Shown here piece after piece: positions 38,778 through 47,677 of a stretch of 64,000 bases of DNA; position 1 is the stretch's first letter; every line of letters begins with the position of its first letter. The notes below the pieces were generated by a model. The model made no database searches. It was not told where the DNA came from and worked only from the letters and a program-made list of their open reading frames with translations. The translations under genes and the position numbers were made by a program. The DNA is from Phenylobacterium montanum (GTDB taxonomy: Bacteria; Pseudomonadota; Alphaproteobacteria; Caulobacterales; Caulobacteraceae). Location of the stretch: NCBI RefSeq assembly GCF_018135625.1, contig NZ_CP073078.1, positions 3,256,501-3,320,500 of the forward strand, given 5' to 3'.

Positions 38778-39028
38778 GTCTCACACGTCCAGCCCCGTTT
38801 CGGGGCGCGCCGGGGCACAGGGTCATAGCCTGATCCACCCCAGGGATTGCAACGGCACAGACGCCTGGTGGCGAGATATCCGCCCCGCCAGGGTCCGTGA
38901 ACGATCAGGGCCTCGGCCGCATAGTCCGAACAGGTCGGGGTGAAGCGGCAGTGGCGCCCGATCAGGAGCGATAGCGTCAGCTTGTAGGCGCGGTGGGCGC
39001 CCCTGACGGTGCGTTCGTAGAGGGTCAT
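38774..39028 (-). CDS. yidD: Membrane protein insertion efficiency factor YidD
   Basis: An 84-residue protein with the YidD signature: [33 protein letters not shown] and [18 protein letters not shown]. YidD helps YidC insert membrane proteins, acting at the inner face of the membrane. In many bacteria it lies near rnpA; here it is between an Fe/S scaffold gene and thrS, an order I recall from Caulobacter relatives. Confidence 0.95.
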   Translation of the reverse strand: MTLYERTVRGAHRAYKLTLSLLIGRHCRFTPTCSDYAAEALIVHGPWRGGYLATRRLCRCNPWGGSGYDPVPRRAPKRGWTCET

Positions 39029-39086
39029 GCCGGCGGGCCTGCGAACGGCGGTTCGGCTGGCTTATCGCATCCGCGAAAAGGGCCGA

Positions 39087-39548
39087 TCAAGCCGCGCCGG
39101 CGCGGCTAGTTCGCGACGCGTGGGAGTCCACGGCCGTGCGCGCAGCCTCCGCCGCGGCCTCGAACGCCAGCAGCGTCGAGGTATGACGGGCGGGATAATC
39201 CTTGACCGGCGCCAGCACGGAGAGCTCCGAAAAGCGGCCCTCGGGAGGCGGGCCGTCCGCTTTCAGCATAGCACGAAGCGCGTCCCGGGCCACCTCGATC
39301 TCCTGCGGCGTGGCGCCCAGGACGTGCTCGCCCAGCACCGCCGCCGCCGCCTGGCCGAGGGCGCAGGCGCGAACATCCTGGGCGAAGTCGGCCACCACCC
39401 CGTCCCTGACCGTCAGATCGACGGTGATGGTCGAGCCGCAGAGCTTGGAGACCTTGGTCGAGGAGGCGTCGGGCGCCTCGAGCCGGCCGGCGTGCGGCAG
39501 GTTTGCGGCCAGCCCCAGGATCTTCGCGGAATAGAGGTCGTCGATCAT
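39087..39548 (-). CDS. Iron-sulfur cluster assembly scaffold protein (NifU/IscU-like)
   Basis: A 153-residue NifU_N/IscU-like protein starting MIDDLYSAKILGLAANLP. Two of the usual cluster Cys are visible, KLCGSTITVDL and RACALGQAAAA, while a third Cys is not seen at the usual later position, so cluster handling may differ from canonical IscU. It shares ATGA overlap with the upstream SRPBCC gene and lies upstream of yidD-thrS on the same strand, so it is part of a four-gene operon. Confidence 0.85.
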   Translation of the reverse strand: MIDDLYSAKILGLAANLPHAGRLEAPDASSTKVSKLCGSTITVDLTVRDGVVADFAQDVRACALGQAAAAVLGEHVLGATPQEIEVARDALRAMLKADGPPPEGRFSELSVLAPVKDYPARHTSTLLAFEAAAEAARTAVDSHASRTSRAGAA

Positions 39549-40009
39549 AGGGCCAGGGCAGGCTCGTCGGCCCGCGCCCGCCACAGCGCCTCGGCGCGGG
39601 CCTTCAGGCCTTCGCCGAGCGCGCCGTAGCCCTCGCGCAGGTCGCGCAGGCGCGAGCGGCTCAGGTAGCGCGTGCCAAAACCGGAGAAGATTTCGCCGTT
39701 GGAGAACAGGCAGCCGGTCTCGGCCAGCTTTTCGATCTCCAGATAGCGCGTGGTCTCCATCAGAAAGCCCTTGGTCTTCCAATGGATAGCCTCGTCCGGC
39801 GTCCAGTCCAGGATCGTCGCCTTGACCGGCCGCGGCGGATGGTCCGGCAGGGCCAGGGTCAGGGCGAGGCTTCCGCCGAAACGCACCTCGCCCGTGGCCT
39901 CGGCGTAGATCGCGCTCCATTGGGTCCACGCCGATACGTCGAACATCACCTCCCAGATGATGTTGGCTGGAGCGGCGATGCCGATGCGGTGTTCGATCTT
40001 GACGGCCAT
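39545..40009 (-). CDS. SRPBCC-domain protein
   Basis: A 154-residue helix-grip protein (HRIGIAAPANIIWEVMFDVSAW, WKTKGFLMETTRYLEIE). It lacks catalytic features and probably binds a lipid or other hydrophobic ligand, or serves as a polyketide cyclase relative. The start chosen is ATG 40009, where the domain begins; a longer frame to 40075 is possible. It is the first gene of the operon leading to thrS. Confidence 0.82.
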   Translation of the reverse strand: MAVKIEHRIGIAAPANIIWEVMFDVSAWTQWSAIYAEATGEVRFGGSLALTLALPDHPPRPVKATILDWTPDEAIHWKTKGFLMETTRYLEIEKLAETGCLFSNGEIFSGFGTRYLSRSRLRDLREGYGALGEGLKARAEALWRARADEPALAL

Positions 40010-40110
40010 GGGCTTCGACTGCGGCTGGGCGGATTGCGTGAGGCTAGTTCGCGCGAAACCGCCGAAAGGTTTCATATAGAACGAAACGGGGCGGAGTTAA
40101 GCCCTTCGCC

Positions 40111-41490
40111 CTACTCCGCCATTCTCCAGGTCGCGCCGTGCGGGCCGTCCATCACCACCACCTTGAGCGCGGTCAGTTCGTCACGGATGCGGTCGGCGGT
40201 CGCCCAGTCCTTGGCTTGTCTCGCCTCGATGCGGGCAGCGAGCAGGGCCTCGACCTTGGCCTTGAAGGCCTCGTCCGAGCCGCCCTCGAACCAGGCGTCG
40301 GGGTCGGCCTGCAAAAAGCCCATCAGCCGGCCGGCGGCCAAAAGGTCGGCCTTGGCCTGGGCGCGGCCGGCGTAATCCCCGGCGGTTTCCAGAACCTTGG
40401 CCATGGCGAACAGCTCGGCGACCGCCTTGGGCGTGTTGAGATCGTCGCACAGGGCCTCGATCACCGCCGACGGCGGCCCGCCCGGCGGAGCCTCGACATC
40501 GGCGGCGCGGCGCAGGGCGCCGTAGAGACGGTCCAGCGACTTTCGCGACTGCAGGAGCAGATCGCCGGTCCAGTCCAGCGGCGCGCGATAGTGGGCGGCC
40601 AGCAGCGCCCAGCGGATCGCCTCGCCAGGGACCTGCTCCACGAGGTCATGCACCAGGAGCACATTGCCCAGCGACTTGGACATCTTCTCGGCGTCCATGG
40701 TCAGAAAGCCGTTGTGCATCCAATACTCGGCCATCACCGGCGCATGGTCGGCGCAGCGCGACTGGGCGATCTCGTTTTCGTGGTGAGGAAATATCAGGTC
40801 GTGGCCGCCGCCGTGAATGTCGATCGGCAGGCCGAGGTTCTTCTCCACCATGGCCGAGCATTCCAGATGCCAGCCCGGCCGGCCCGGCCCCCATGGCGAC
40901 TCCCAGACCGTCTCGCCCGGCTTGGACGGCTTCCACAGGACGAAGTCGGCCGGGTGGCGCTTGTAGGGCGCGACCTCGACTCGGGCGCCGGCGATCATAT
41001 CGTCCAGGCTGCGGCCCGAAAGGGCGCCGTAGTCGCTGAACGCCTGGGTGTCGAACAGCACGTGCCCTTCGGCGGCGTAGGCGGCGTTGTTGCGGATCAG
41101 CCGGCCGACCAGCTCGAGCATGGCTTCGATATGCGCCGTGGCGCGGGGCTCGAGGGTGGGCCTGAGCGCGCCGAGGGCGTCCATGTCGCCATGGAAGGCG
41201 GCGGTGTATTCGTCGGTTATCACCGAGATCGGCACGCCGCGGTCGATAGCGGCCTGGTTTATCTTGTCGTCCACGTCGGTGATGTTGCGCGCATAGACCA
41301 CCGCGCGCTCGCCGTAGAGGTGGCGCAGGAGCCGGAACAGGGTGTCGAACACCACGACCGGGCGGGCGTTGCCGATGTGGGCGTAATTGTAGACCGTGGG
41401 GCCGCAGACATACATCGTCACCCGGCCAGGATCGCGGGGCGCAAAGGCGCGCTTTTCGCCGCTCAGGGTGTCGTGGATGACGAGGGTCAT
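40111..41490 (-). CDS. cysS: Cysteinyl-tRNA synthetase
   Basis: A 459-residue class I synthetase. The HIGH motif appears as TVYNYAHIGNARP (about residues 34-46), zinc-binding residues as CGPTVYN, WHLECSAM and HHENEIAQ, and KMSKS in DAEKMSKSLGNV near 266. It charges tRNA-Cys in the cytosol. The start is ATG 41490, agreeing with the family N-terminus (LVIHDTLSGEKRAF). It diverges from hisI. Confidence 0.98.
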   Translation of the reverse strand: MTLVIHDTLSGEKRAFAPRDPGRVTMYVCGPTVYNYAHIGNARPVVVFDTLFRLLRHLYGERAVVYARNITDVDDKINQAAIDRGVPISVITDEYTAAFHGDMDALGALRPTLEPRATAHIEAMLELVGRLIRNNAAYAAEGHVLFDTQAFSDYGALSGRSLDDMIAGARVEVAPYKRHPADFVLWKPSKPGETVWESPWGPGRPGWHLECSAMVEKNLGLPIDIHGGGHDLIFPHHENEIAQSRCADHAPVMAEYWMHNGFLTMDAEKMSKSLGNVLLVHDLVEQVPGEAIRWALLAAHYRAPLDWTGDLLLQSRKSLDRLYGALRRAADVEAPPGGPPSAVIEALCDDLNTPKAVAELFAMAKVLETAGDYAGRAQAKADLLAAGRLMGFLQADPDAWFEGGSDEAFKAKVEALLAARIEARQAKDWATADRIRDELTALKVVVMDGPHGATWRMAE

Positions 41491-41592
41491 GGGATGTCTC
41501 GGGCCTTTCGAAGGCGGCTGATATAGCCGCGTGTGTCGCCGGAAGCCACTGTCCGGCTTGACAGCCCGGCCCAAGCGCGCGTCAAGGCGGAC

Positions 41593-41991
41593 ATGACGCA
41601 AGCGACCTTCCCCACCGCCGCGACGCCCGACGAGTTGGAACGCGGCGCTGTGCTGGCCCCGCGCTTCGACGCCAACGGCCTGATCGCCGCCGTCGCCCAG
41701 CATGCCGAGACCGGCGAGATACTGATGCTGGCCTGGATGAACGCAGAGGCGCTGAAGCTGACCCTGGACACCCGCGAGGCGCACTATTTCAGCCGCTCGC
41801 GAAACGCCCTGTGGAAGAAGGGCGAGACCAGTGGGCAGGTGCAGACGGTGACCGAGGTGCGGGTCGACTGCGACCAGGACGCGGTGCTCTTGAAAGTCCT
41901 GCCCCAGGGCGATGGCGGCGCCTGCCACGTCGGCTTCCGCGCCTGCTTCTACCGCGTCGTCGAGGACGGGGTCCTGGTGGAGCGCCCGTGA
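41593..41991 (+). CDS. hisI: Phosphoribosyl-AMP cyclohydrolase
   Basis: A 132-residue enzyme that opens the ring of phosphoribosyl-AMP in histidine synthesis. It has [24 protein letters not shown]-type [16 protein letters not shown], and the metal ligands in [15 protein letters not shown] and [13 protein letters not shown]. It is the separate cyclohydrolase, not fused to HisE. The TGA at 41989 overlaps the GTG start of the pseudouridine synthase gene. Confidence 0.96.
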   Translation: MTQATFPTAATPDELERGAVLAPRFDANGLIAAVAQHAETGEILMLAWMNAEALKLTLDTREAHYFSRSRNALWKKGETSGQVQTVTEVRVDCDQDAVLLKVLPQGDGGACHVGFRACFYRVVEDGVLVERP

Positions 41992-43007
41992 CCGACGAGC
42001 CGGTCGAACTGGAGGACGGCGACGATCTCGAAACCCCGCCGGCGGGCGAGGCGATCCTGGTCGAGCTGCCGCCGGAAGAGGCCGGCGCCCGGCTGGACAA
42101 GACCCTGGCCGCCCATCTGCACGACATATCCCGCGCCCGGCTACAGGCCCTGATCGCGGACGGCGCCCTGAGTTTCGCCGGCCTGGTCCTGACCGACGCT
42201 AGCCGCAAGGCCCAGGCCGGCCTCTACCGACTGGTCGTCCCCCCGCCGACGCCGGCCGAACCCGAACCCGAAGCCATCCCGCTGAGCGTTCTCTACGAAG
42301 ACGCCCACCTGATCGTGGTCGACAAGCCGGCCGGCATGGCGGCCCATCCCGCGCCCGGGTCGGAAACCGCAACCCTGGTCAACGCCCTGCTGCATCACTG
42401 CGGCGACAGCCTCTCCGGCGTCGGCGGGGTGGCGCGGCCCGGCATCGTGCACCGGCTGGACAAGGACACCTCGGGCGTGATGGTCGCGGCCAAGACCGAC
42501 GCGGCCCATGCCGGCCTTTCGGCCCTGTTCGCCGGCCACGATATCGAGCGCCTGTACATCGCCCTGACCCGCGGCGCGCCGCATCCTCGGTCAGGCGATA
42601 TCGCAACCCGCATCGGCCGCTCGCCCCACGACCGCAAGAAGATGGCGGTGCTGCGGTCCGGCGGGCGCGAGGCGATCACCCACTACAAGACCGAACAGGC
42701 CTGGGGCCCCGCCGAAAAGCCCTTGGCCGCCAGGGTCGCCTGCCGCCTGGAGACCGGCCGCACCCACCAGATCCGCGTCCACCTGGCCTCGCTGGGCGCC
42801 CCCTGCCTGGGGGACCCGCTCTACGGCTCCGGTCCGCCGGCCGCAGCGGTGCGCGAAGCGATGGCCGAGGCGGGCCTTTCCCGCCAGGCCCTGCACGCCG
42901 CCGTGCTCGGCTTTCACCACCCGATCACAAAAAAGTGGATGCGTTTCGAAACGAAACTTCCTGAGGATTTGCAACGGCTTACCGCCGCCCTTGCAGAAAA
43001 ATTATAA
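41988..43007 (+). CDS. RluA/RluD-family pseudouridine synthase
   Basis: A 339-residue enzyme that isomerises uridines in rRNA. An N-terminal S4 domain ([23 protein letters not shown]) is followed by the catalytic domain with the aspartate motif [16 protein letters not shown] and [23 protein letters not shown]. This layout fits RluD, which modifies helix 69 of 23S rRNA. The start is GTG 41988, overlapping hisI by four bases (GTGA), so translation is coupled. Confidence 0.93.
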   Translation: MTDEPVELEDGDDLETPPAGEAILVELPPEEAGARLDKTLAAHLHDISRARLQALIADGALSFAGLVLTDASRKAQAGLYRLVVPPPTPAEPEPEAIPLSVLYEDAHLIVVDKPAGMAAHPAPGSETATLVNALLHHCGDSLSGVGGVARPGIVHRLDKDTSGVMVAAKTDAAHAGLSALFAGHDIERLYIALTRGAPHPRSGDIATRIGRSPHDRKKMAVLRSGGREAITHYKTEQAWGPAEKPLAARVACRLETGRTHQIRVHLASLGAPCLGDPLYGSGPPAAAVREAMAEAGLSRQALHAAVLGFHHPITKKWMRFETKLPEDLQRLTAALAEKL

Positions 43008-43047
43008 CCGAGCGCAAAACTCGGACATTGTTTCGGCCGTTGATGGT

Positions 43048-43076
43048 CTTAAACCGGCCCTCATCCGCACTATCTA
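43048..43076 (+). promoter_or_regulatory. Possible rpoH promoter
   Basis: CTTAAA (43048-43053), 17 bp, TATCTA (43071-43076) is the best promoter-like pair upstream of rpoH. The context CCGCACTATCTA also resembles a sigma-32 -10 region, which would suit autoregulation as known in Caulobacter. The match is only fair. Confidence 0.35.
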
Positions 43077-43151
43077 GTGCTGCGTATCAGATGGGGGCGG
43101 GGGACGCGCTCGTGTGCGCGCCGCTTTGCTGCTCCCGAGGGGATGTTCGTC

Positions 43152-44042
43152 ATGGCTTCAGCTCAAGCCCTTGCTGTCATGTCGCCGGAAGGCGGCCTGT
43201 CGCGCTACCTGACCGAAATCCGCAAGTTCCCGATGCTGGCCAAGGACGAAGAGTTCATGCTCGCCAAGCGCTGGAAGGAGCATGAGGATCCCGAGGCGGC
43301 TCACCGCCTGGTCACCTCGCACCTGCGCCTGGTGGCAAAGATCGCCATGGGCTATCGCGGCTACGGCCTGCCGATCGGCGAGGTTATCTCCGAGGGCAAT
43401 GTCGGCCTGATGCAGGCCGTGAAGAAGTTCGAGCCTGACAAGGGCTTCCGCCTGGCCACCTACGCCATGTGGTGGATCAGGGCCTCGATCCAGGAATATA
43501 TCCTGCGCTCGTGGTCGCTGGTGAAGATGGGCACCACCGCCGCCCAGAAGAAGCTGTTCTTCAACCTGCGCAAGGCCAAGAGCGAGATCTCGGCCTTCGA
43601 GGAAGGGGATCTGCGCCCCGAACAGGTCAGCCACATCGCCACCCGCCTGGGCGTGCTGGACGAGGAAGTGGTGTCGATGAACCGGCGGCTGTCCGGCCCC
43701 GACGCTTCGCTGAACGCGCCCCTGCGCGCAGACGGCGAGAGCGAGTGGCAGGATTGGCTCGCCGACGACACCGCCGTCAGCCAGGAGACCCAGCTGGCGG
43801 AGGACGAGGAGAAGTCGATCCGCATGTCGTTGCTCGAAGAGGCGATGACCGAGCTGACCGACCGCGAGCGGCACATCCTGACCGAGCGCCGGCTGAAGGA
43901 CGAGCCGACCACCCTGGAAGACCTGGCCTCGGAATACGGCGTCAGCCGCGAGCGGGTGCGCCAGATCGAGGTCCGCGCCTTCGAAAAGCTGCAGAAGGCC
44001 ATGCGCGCCGCGGCCACGGAACGGAACCTGGACGCGGCCTGA
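43152..44042 (+). CDS. rpoH: RNA polymerase heat-shock sigma factor RpoH (sigma-32)
   Basis: A 296-residue sigma-70-family protein. Region 2 (RLVTSHLRLVAKIAMGYRGYGLPIGE, KGFRLATYAMWWIRASIQEYI) and region 4 (DRERHILTERRL, YGVSRERVRQIEVRAFEKL) are complete, and QKKLFFNLRKAK is the RpoH box specific to sigma-32. It matches Caulobacter RpoH closely from memory. ATG 43152 is chosen for the GAGGGG at 43137-43142; a start at 43143 is too close to that site. It directs transcription of heat-shock genes such as groESL. Confidence 0.98.
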   Translation: MASAQALAVMSPEGGLSRYLTEIRKFPMLAKDEEFMLAKRWKEHEDPEAAHRLVTSHLRLVAKIAMGYRGYGLPIGEVISEGNVGLMQAVKKFEPDKGFRLATYAMWWIRASIQEYILRSWSLVKMGTTAAQKKLFFNLRKAKSEISAFEEGDLRPEQVSHIATRLGVLDEEVVSMNRRLSGPDASLNAPLRADGESEWQDWLADDTAVSQETQLAEDEEKSIRMSLLEEAMTELTDRERHILTERRLKDEPTTLEDLASEYGVSRERVRQIEVRAFEKLQKAMRAAATERNLDAA

Positions 44043-44061
44043 GGCCTCGATAGCGCCTCAG
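44039..44061. terminator. Hairpin at the rpoH stop codon
   Basis: CTGAGGC (44039-44045) and GCCTCAG (44055-44061) are perfect complements with a 9-base loop; the arm includes the rpoH TGA. It lies between convergent genes, with no T-tract, so it is only a weak candidate bidirectional terminator. Confidence 0.3.
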
Positions 44062-44089
44062 GACAAGGCTGAAGGCAGGTCGGCGCGCG

Positions 44090-44911
44090 CTAGGCGGCCG
44101 ACTTCGCCGGCCCCTTGGCCTCGTCCTGGGACTTGAAACCCCACAGCCCCAAGGCGCCGTTCTCCAGCTCGGCGCGAGTGAGCTTGCCGCTGGCTGCGGC
44201 CGTGCGCAGGGTCGACTGCAGGGCGAGGGCCGCCTCGGCCAGGCGGATGTCGTTGGTCTCGGCAGCCACGGCCTGCAGGTCGGCCACCTGGGCCATCATC
44301 GAGCGCAAGGCCTGGGCCGGGTTGGTGTCGATAGCGTCGATCGCCGCGCGCAGGATCTTCAGCGCCTGGGTGATGCGGTCGGCGATGGTCGGCGCCTCGC
44401 TGTCCGACTTGCGCTTGCGCGGACCCTGGTAGTCGCCGGAATTGAAGCGGCGGCGGTCCGGGCCGATATAGCGCACCGCCTCTACCCACGGCCGCGGCTT
44501 AAGCGTCACCGCCTCGACCCGGCGGGTCAGGTCCTTGATGGTGAAGGGCTTGCGCAGGAACTCGTGCACGCCGGCGTCGCGCGAGGCGGTGATGGTCTGG
44601 GCCGTGGCGTCCGCCGTCACCACCGTGATCGGGACCTTGCGGCAGGCCAGGCCGCTGTCGCGCAGCTCGCGCACGAAGGCCAGGCCATCCAGCGCCGGGC
44701 CGGTCAGTTCGGTGAAGATCATCTGCGGTTGGATCGCCGGGCAGGCCTCCATGGCGCCCTTGTGGGTCGCCTCCACATGAACGTACTTGGCCCCGAGCTG
44801 TTTCAGCAGATCGCCCAGCAGCCGCGCCGGCGCAGCATTCGGATCGACAATCAGCACCCTTTGCAGATGCGATGCGATCAGCCGCTGGGCTCTGGGATCG
44901 GGGTTGGACAT
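44090..44911 (-). CDS. Receiver-domain protein with Glu at the phosphoacceptor position
   Basis: A 273-residue protein. Residues about 17-135 are a CheY-like receiver (VLIVDPNAAPARLL, MIFTELTGPALDG, ITVVTADATAQ, HEFLRKPF), but the acceptor Asp is replaced by E68, and the second acidic residue of the usual DD pair by P24; T99 and K121 are kept. After a YIGPDRRRF hinge the remaining 110 residues form a helical domain of unknown type. It may be locked in an active-like state. It converges on rpoH. Confidence 0.82.
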   Translation of the reverse strand: MSNPDPRAQRLIASHLQRVLIVDPNAAPARLLGDLLKQLGAKYVHVEATHKGAMEACPAIQPQMIFTELTGPALDGLAFVRELRDSGLACRKVPITVVTADATAQTITASRDAGVHEFLRKPFTIKDLTRRVEAVTLKPRPWVEAVRYIGPDRRRFNSGDYQGPRKRKSDSEAPTIADRITQALKILRAAIDAIDTNPAQALRSMMAQVADLQAVAAETNDIRLAEAALALQSTLRTAAASGKLTRAELENGALGLWGFKSQDEAKGPAKSAA

Positions 44912-45120
44912 GGGTGGACTCAGGAGGGGCGTAGAGCGCCTAAAGCTCCCACAAGCCTGGTAAACAAGCGCTTGACGCGCCCTCACCGACCCGCATTCGA
45001 CGGCTCACGCGGTCGCTGCCCGCCCCAGACTGAGGCGCCACGGCGGAGGGGGGCGGCCGCTCGAAGGATGAGTTGCGTACGCAAACGCGTTGCGCCCCTC
45101 CGATGCCCCTGGAAGCCCGC

Positions 45121-46017
45121 CTACCCCTTTTCGACCACCCGGCTCCTTTCGCGGACGTGTTTCAGTATGGCCAGCGCCGATGTCTGAGGCACCTTGGTCA
45201 GGCCGGAATAGTCGCTGGCGCAGATGGCGTTGGCGATATTCGAGCCGACGGTTTCCGGCTTGACCCTGGATATGTGGTCCTCGTTCTTCTCGGCGCTTAC
45301 CGATCCGTCTGCGTCACTATAGATGACATGCTTGATCGCGATCGTGCCGAGATCGCAGTTTATCTCGTACCTTATCCGCATGTAGTCGGCGCGATTGCCG
45401 TCCGGGAATGTCTTTGTGGTCTTGAAGGCGACGACCGTCCAGACCGTGCCGCCGACATGGGGCTTGAAGCGAGACTGCGACAGGTCGAGTAGTTCGAAAC
45501 TGGGCTCGTCGCCCATCCCGGCGAGATAAAAAGTCGACCCGCCGGCTAACTGCTCGCCGGATGCGGCTGCGGCCACAGTCTGGCTGCCGGCCTCGGACGG
45601 CCCGGCAGGGGACTTCAAGGCGATGGCCATCGCCAGGCCCATCCCGGCCAGGGCGATGGCCGATAAAGCGCCCAGCCCCCAGTTTCGCCATTGCTTGGCT
45701 CGACGGCGGTCGAGGTTCGGCGGAGGCGCCCGGTCGGGTGGAGACGCGCTTGGCGAGGCGTCTGCGGCCGCCCGTTCAGATCTGGCTTTGGCGCGGAGTC
45801 GCAAATCATAGGCGGCGCGGCGATCCAGATCGCTGAGCGTCGCATAGGCCTCGCTGATCCGCTTCGCCTGGGCGTCCGCCCCGGCGCCGCCATTTGTGTC
45901 CGGATGGTACTTGCGCATGAGCGCACGGTAGGCGGCCTGAATGACTTCGGGCTCGGCGGTCGGGCTTACGCCGAGCGTCTCATAGTGCGTCGCCACCCGC
46001 TGAAGCCCCCGCCGCAT
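45121..46017 (-). CDS. J-domain membrane protein
   Basis: A 298-residue protein with an N-terminal J domain (YETLGVSP, YRALMRKYHPDTNGG; HPD at residues 38-40), which would stimulate a DnaK-type chaperone. A single membrane helix follows at about residues 112-135, and the remaining 150 residues or so should lie in the periplasm, with no recognised domain. The start is ATG 46017; a GTG seven codons later is an alternative. Confidence 0.85.
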   Translation of the reverse strand: MRRGLQRVATHYETLGVSPTAEPEVIQAAYRALMRKYHPDTNGGAGADAQAKRISEAYATLSDLDRRAAYDLRLRAKARSERAAADASPSASPPDRAPPPNLDRRRAKQWRNWGLGALSAIALAGMGLAMAIALKSPAGPSEAGSQTVAAAASGEQLAGGSTFYLAGMGDEPSFELLDLSQSRFKPHVGGTVWTVVAFKTTKTFPDGNRADYMRIRYEINCDLGTIAIKHVIYSDADGSVSAEKNEDHISRVKPETVGSNIANAICASDYSGLTKVPQTSALAILKHVRERSRVVEKG

Positions 46018-46124
46018 AACCGCGCTATCAGATTAGTCGGAAGGCGTGAGGCGATGCAACGCGGCCGTGCAAATCCCAGCCACGGCAAATCGCGCGTCGG
46101 GAGCATCGTCTGAGAGGGGGAAAA

Positions 46125-46199
46125 TGGTGGACGCGGCTGGGATTGAACCAGCGACCCCTACGATGTCAACGTAGTGCTCTCCCGCTGAGCTACGCGTCC
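46125..46199 (-). tRNA. tRNA-Val (GAC anticodon)
   Basis: Read on the minus strand, the 7-bp acceptor stem GGACGCG/CGCGTCC, D arm GCTC-GAGC, anticodon arm CTACG/CGTAG with loop TTGACAT (anticodon GAC), and T arm GCTGG/CCAGC with TTCAATC form a complete 75-nt cloverleaf with encoded CCA. Confidence 0.97.
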
Positions 46200-46255
46200 C
46201 CGGCAGGAAGCGGGGTGTATATAGGCCAGCCGCGAAGGCTGCAAGCGGGCTTTGA

Positions 46256-46630
46256 TCAGGCCGCCGCGACCATCCGTTCCACCTCGGCGACGATCTCGCG
46301 CAGGTGCACCGGCTTGGACAGGACCTTGGAGCCGGCGGGCGCCTGGTCGCGGGCCGACAGGGCCACGGCGGCGAAACCGGTGATGAACATGATGCGCAGG
46401 CCGGGCTGGCGCGAGGCGGCGATGCGGGCCACCTCGATGCCGTCGATGCCGGGCATGACGATGTCGGTCAGAAGCACGTCGAACGGCTGGTCGAGGCAAT
46501 CGACGGCGCTCTCCCCGTCGGGGCAGGATTCCACCTCATAGCCCGCCCGCTCGAGCGCCCGCGCCAGGAAATTGCGCAGGGACTCGTCGTCTTCGGCCAG
46601 GAGGATTCGGACCGGCTTGGGCTGGCTCAT
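46256..46630 (-). CDS. cpdR: Single-domain receiver CpdR
   Basis: A 124-residue stand-alone receiver domain: ILLAEDDESLRNFL, phosphoacceptor D56 in LLTDIVMPGIDG, and FITGFAAVAL leading to KVLSKPVHLREIV. It matches Caulobacter CpdR, which in its unphosphorylated form recruits ClpXP to the pole to degrade CtrA and PdeA. It ends with Ala-Ala-Ala, in keeping with CpdR being itself a ClpXP substrate. It lies between tRNA-Val and a divergent formylglutamate hydrolase gene, as in Caulobacter. Confidence 0.9.
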   Translation of the reverse strand: MSQPKPVRILLAEDDESLRNFLARALERAGYEVESCPDGESAVDCLDQPFDVLLTDIVMPGIDGIEVARIAASRQPGLRIMFITGFAAVALSARDQAPAGSKVLSKPVHLREIVAEVERMVAAA

Positions 46631-46755
46631 GGACGCTCGCGAAGGCTGCCTACTGTCTATAGCCCATCCTAAGTCCGAGAGGGTAAACCAGGGATAAAGC
46701 CGGGCGCGACAAGCCTTCGTTGACCCACAGGTTTGGTCACGCGATAGTCATTCGC

Positions 46756-47649
46756 ATGGACGCTTGGTCGGACTCGCCGGCGGCCTCGGCGCTGGAGGCC
46801 GAGCCGCCTTTTGTCGTGCGGCGGCCCGCGGCTGGGCTGGCGGGCCCGCTGGTGTTCGCCTCGCCCCATTCCGGCCGGCTGTATCCCGAGGGGCTGATGG
46901 CCGCCTCGGCCCTGGACGCCCTGGCTATCCGCCGCTCGGAAGACGCCCTGGTGGACCAGCTGATCCTGGGCGGGCTGGAGGTCGGCGCCAACCTGATCTG
47001 CGCCCGCTATGCCCGGGCCTATGTCGACGTGAACCGCGAGCCCTACGAGCTGGACCCGGCCATGTTCGAGGACGAGCTGCCCGACTTCGCCCGCGGGCGC
47101 TCGCCGCGGGTGGCGGCCGGGCTGGGATCGATCGCTCGCATCGTCGGCGAGGGGCAGGAGATCTACGACCGCAAGCTGACCTTCGCCGAGGCGGAAGCGC
47201 GCATCGAAACCATCCACGGCCCCTATCACGCGGCGCTGAAAGCCCTGGCGGAGGATGCGGTCGGCCGCCATGGCGCGGCGCTGCTGGTCGACTGGCATTC
47301 CATGCCGGCGGCCGCGGCGCGGCCGGTGGGCCGCGAGGGCTGTGACGTGGTGCTGGGCGACCGCTTCGGCGTCGCCTGCAGCGGGCGGGTGACCGACGCG
47401 GCCGAGGCGGCGTTCGTGGGCCTTGGCTACCGGGTCAGCCGCAACACCCCCTATGCCGGGGGCTACACCACCGAGGCCTATGGCCGGCCGAGCCAGGGAA
47501 TGCACGCCTTGCAGATCGAGCTGAGCCGCGGCCTCTATCTGGACGAGGCCCAGCTGGAGCCCCACGCGGGCTATGACCGGTTGAGGGGCGACCTGGAGGC
47601 GGTGTTCCGGGCGCTGGCGACGGTGGCGGGCGAACTGGCTGCAGGGTGA
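46756..47649 (+). CDS. N-formylglutamate amidohydrolase family protein
   Basis: A 297-residue amidohydrolase that should release formate from N-formylglutamate, or act on a related N-formyl compound. The family motifs FASPHSGRLYPEG (residues about 35-47), RSEDALVDQL, YVDVNREPYELDP and LLVDWHSMP are present. The ATG at 46756 gives the normal N-terminus; an upstream TTG at 46720 is less likely. No histidine-degradation (hut) genes are nearby. It diverges from cpdR. Confidence 0.9.
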   Translation: MDAWSDSPAASALEAEPPFVVRRPAAGLAGPLVFASPHSGRLYPEGLMAASALDALAIRRSEDALVDQLILGGLEVGANLICARYARAYVDVNREPYELDPAMFEDELPDFARGRSPRVAAGLGSIARIVGEGQEIYDRKLTFAEAEARIETIHGPYHAALKALAEDAVGRHGAALLVDWHSMPAAAARPVGREGCDVVLGDRFGVACSGRVTDAAEAAFVGLGYRVSRNTPYAGGYTTEAYGRPSQGMHALQIELSRGLYLDEAQLEPHAGYDRLRGDLEAVFRALATVAGELAAG

Positions 47650-47677
47650 GCCCTTCTTTCGGCGAGTGAAAGCCCGT

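Noticed and set aside
46631-46755. Possible CtrA site before cpdR (TTTA-N7-TTTA on the minus strand)
   Set aside because: Each half has only 3 of 4 bases of the TTAA consensus; chance occurrence is likely.
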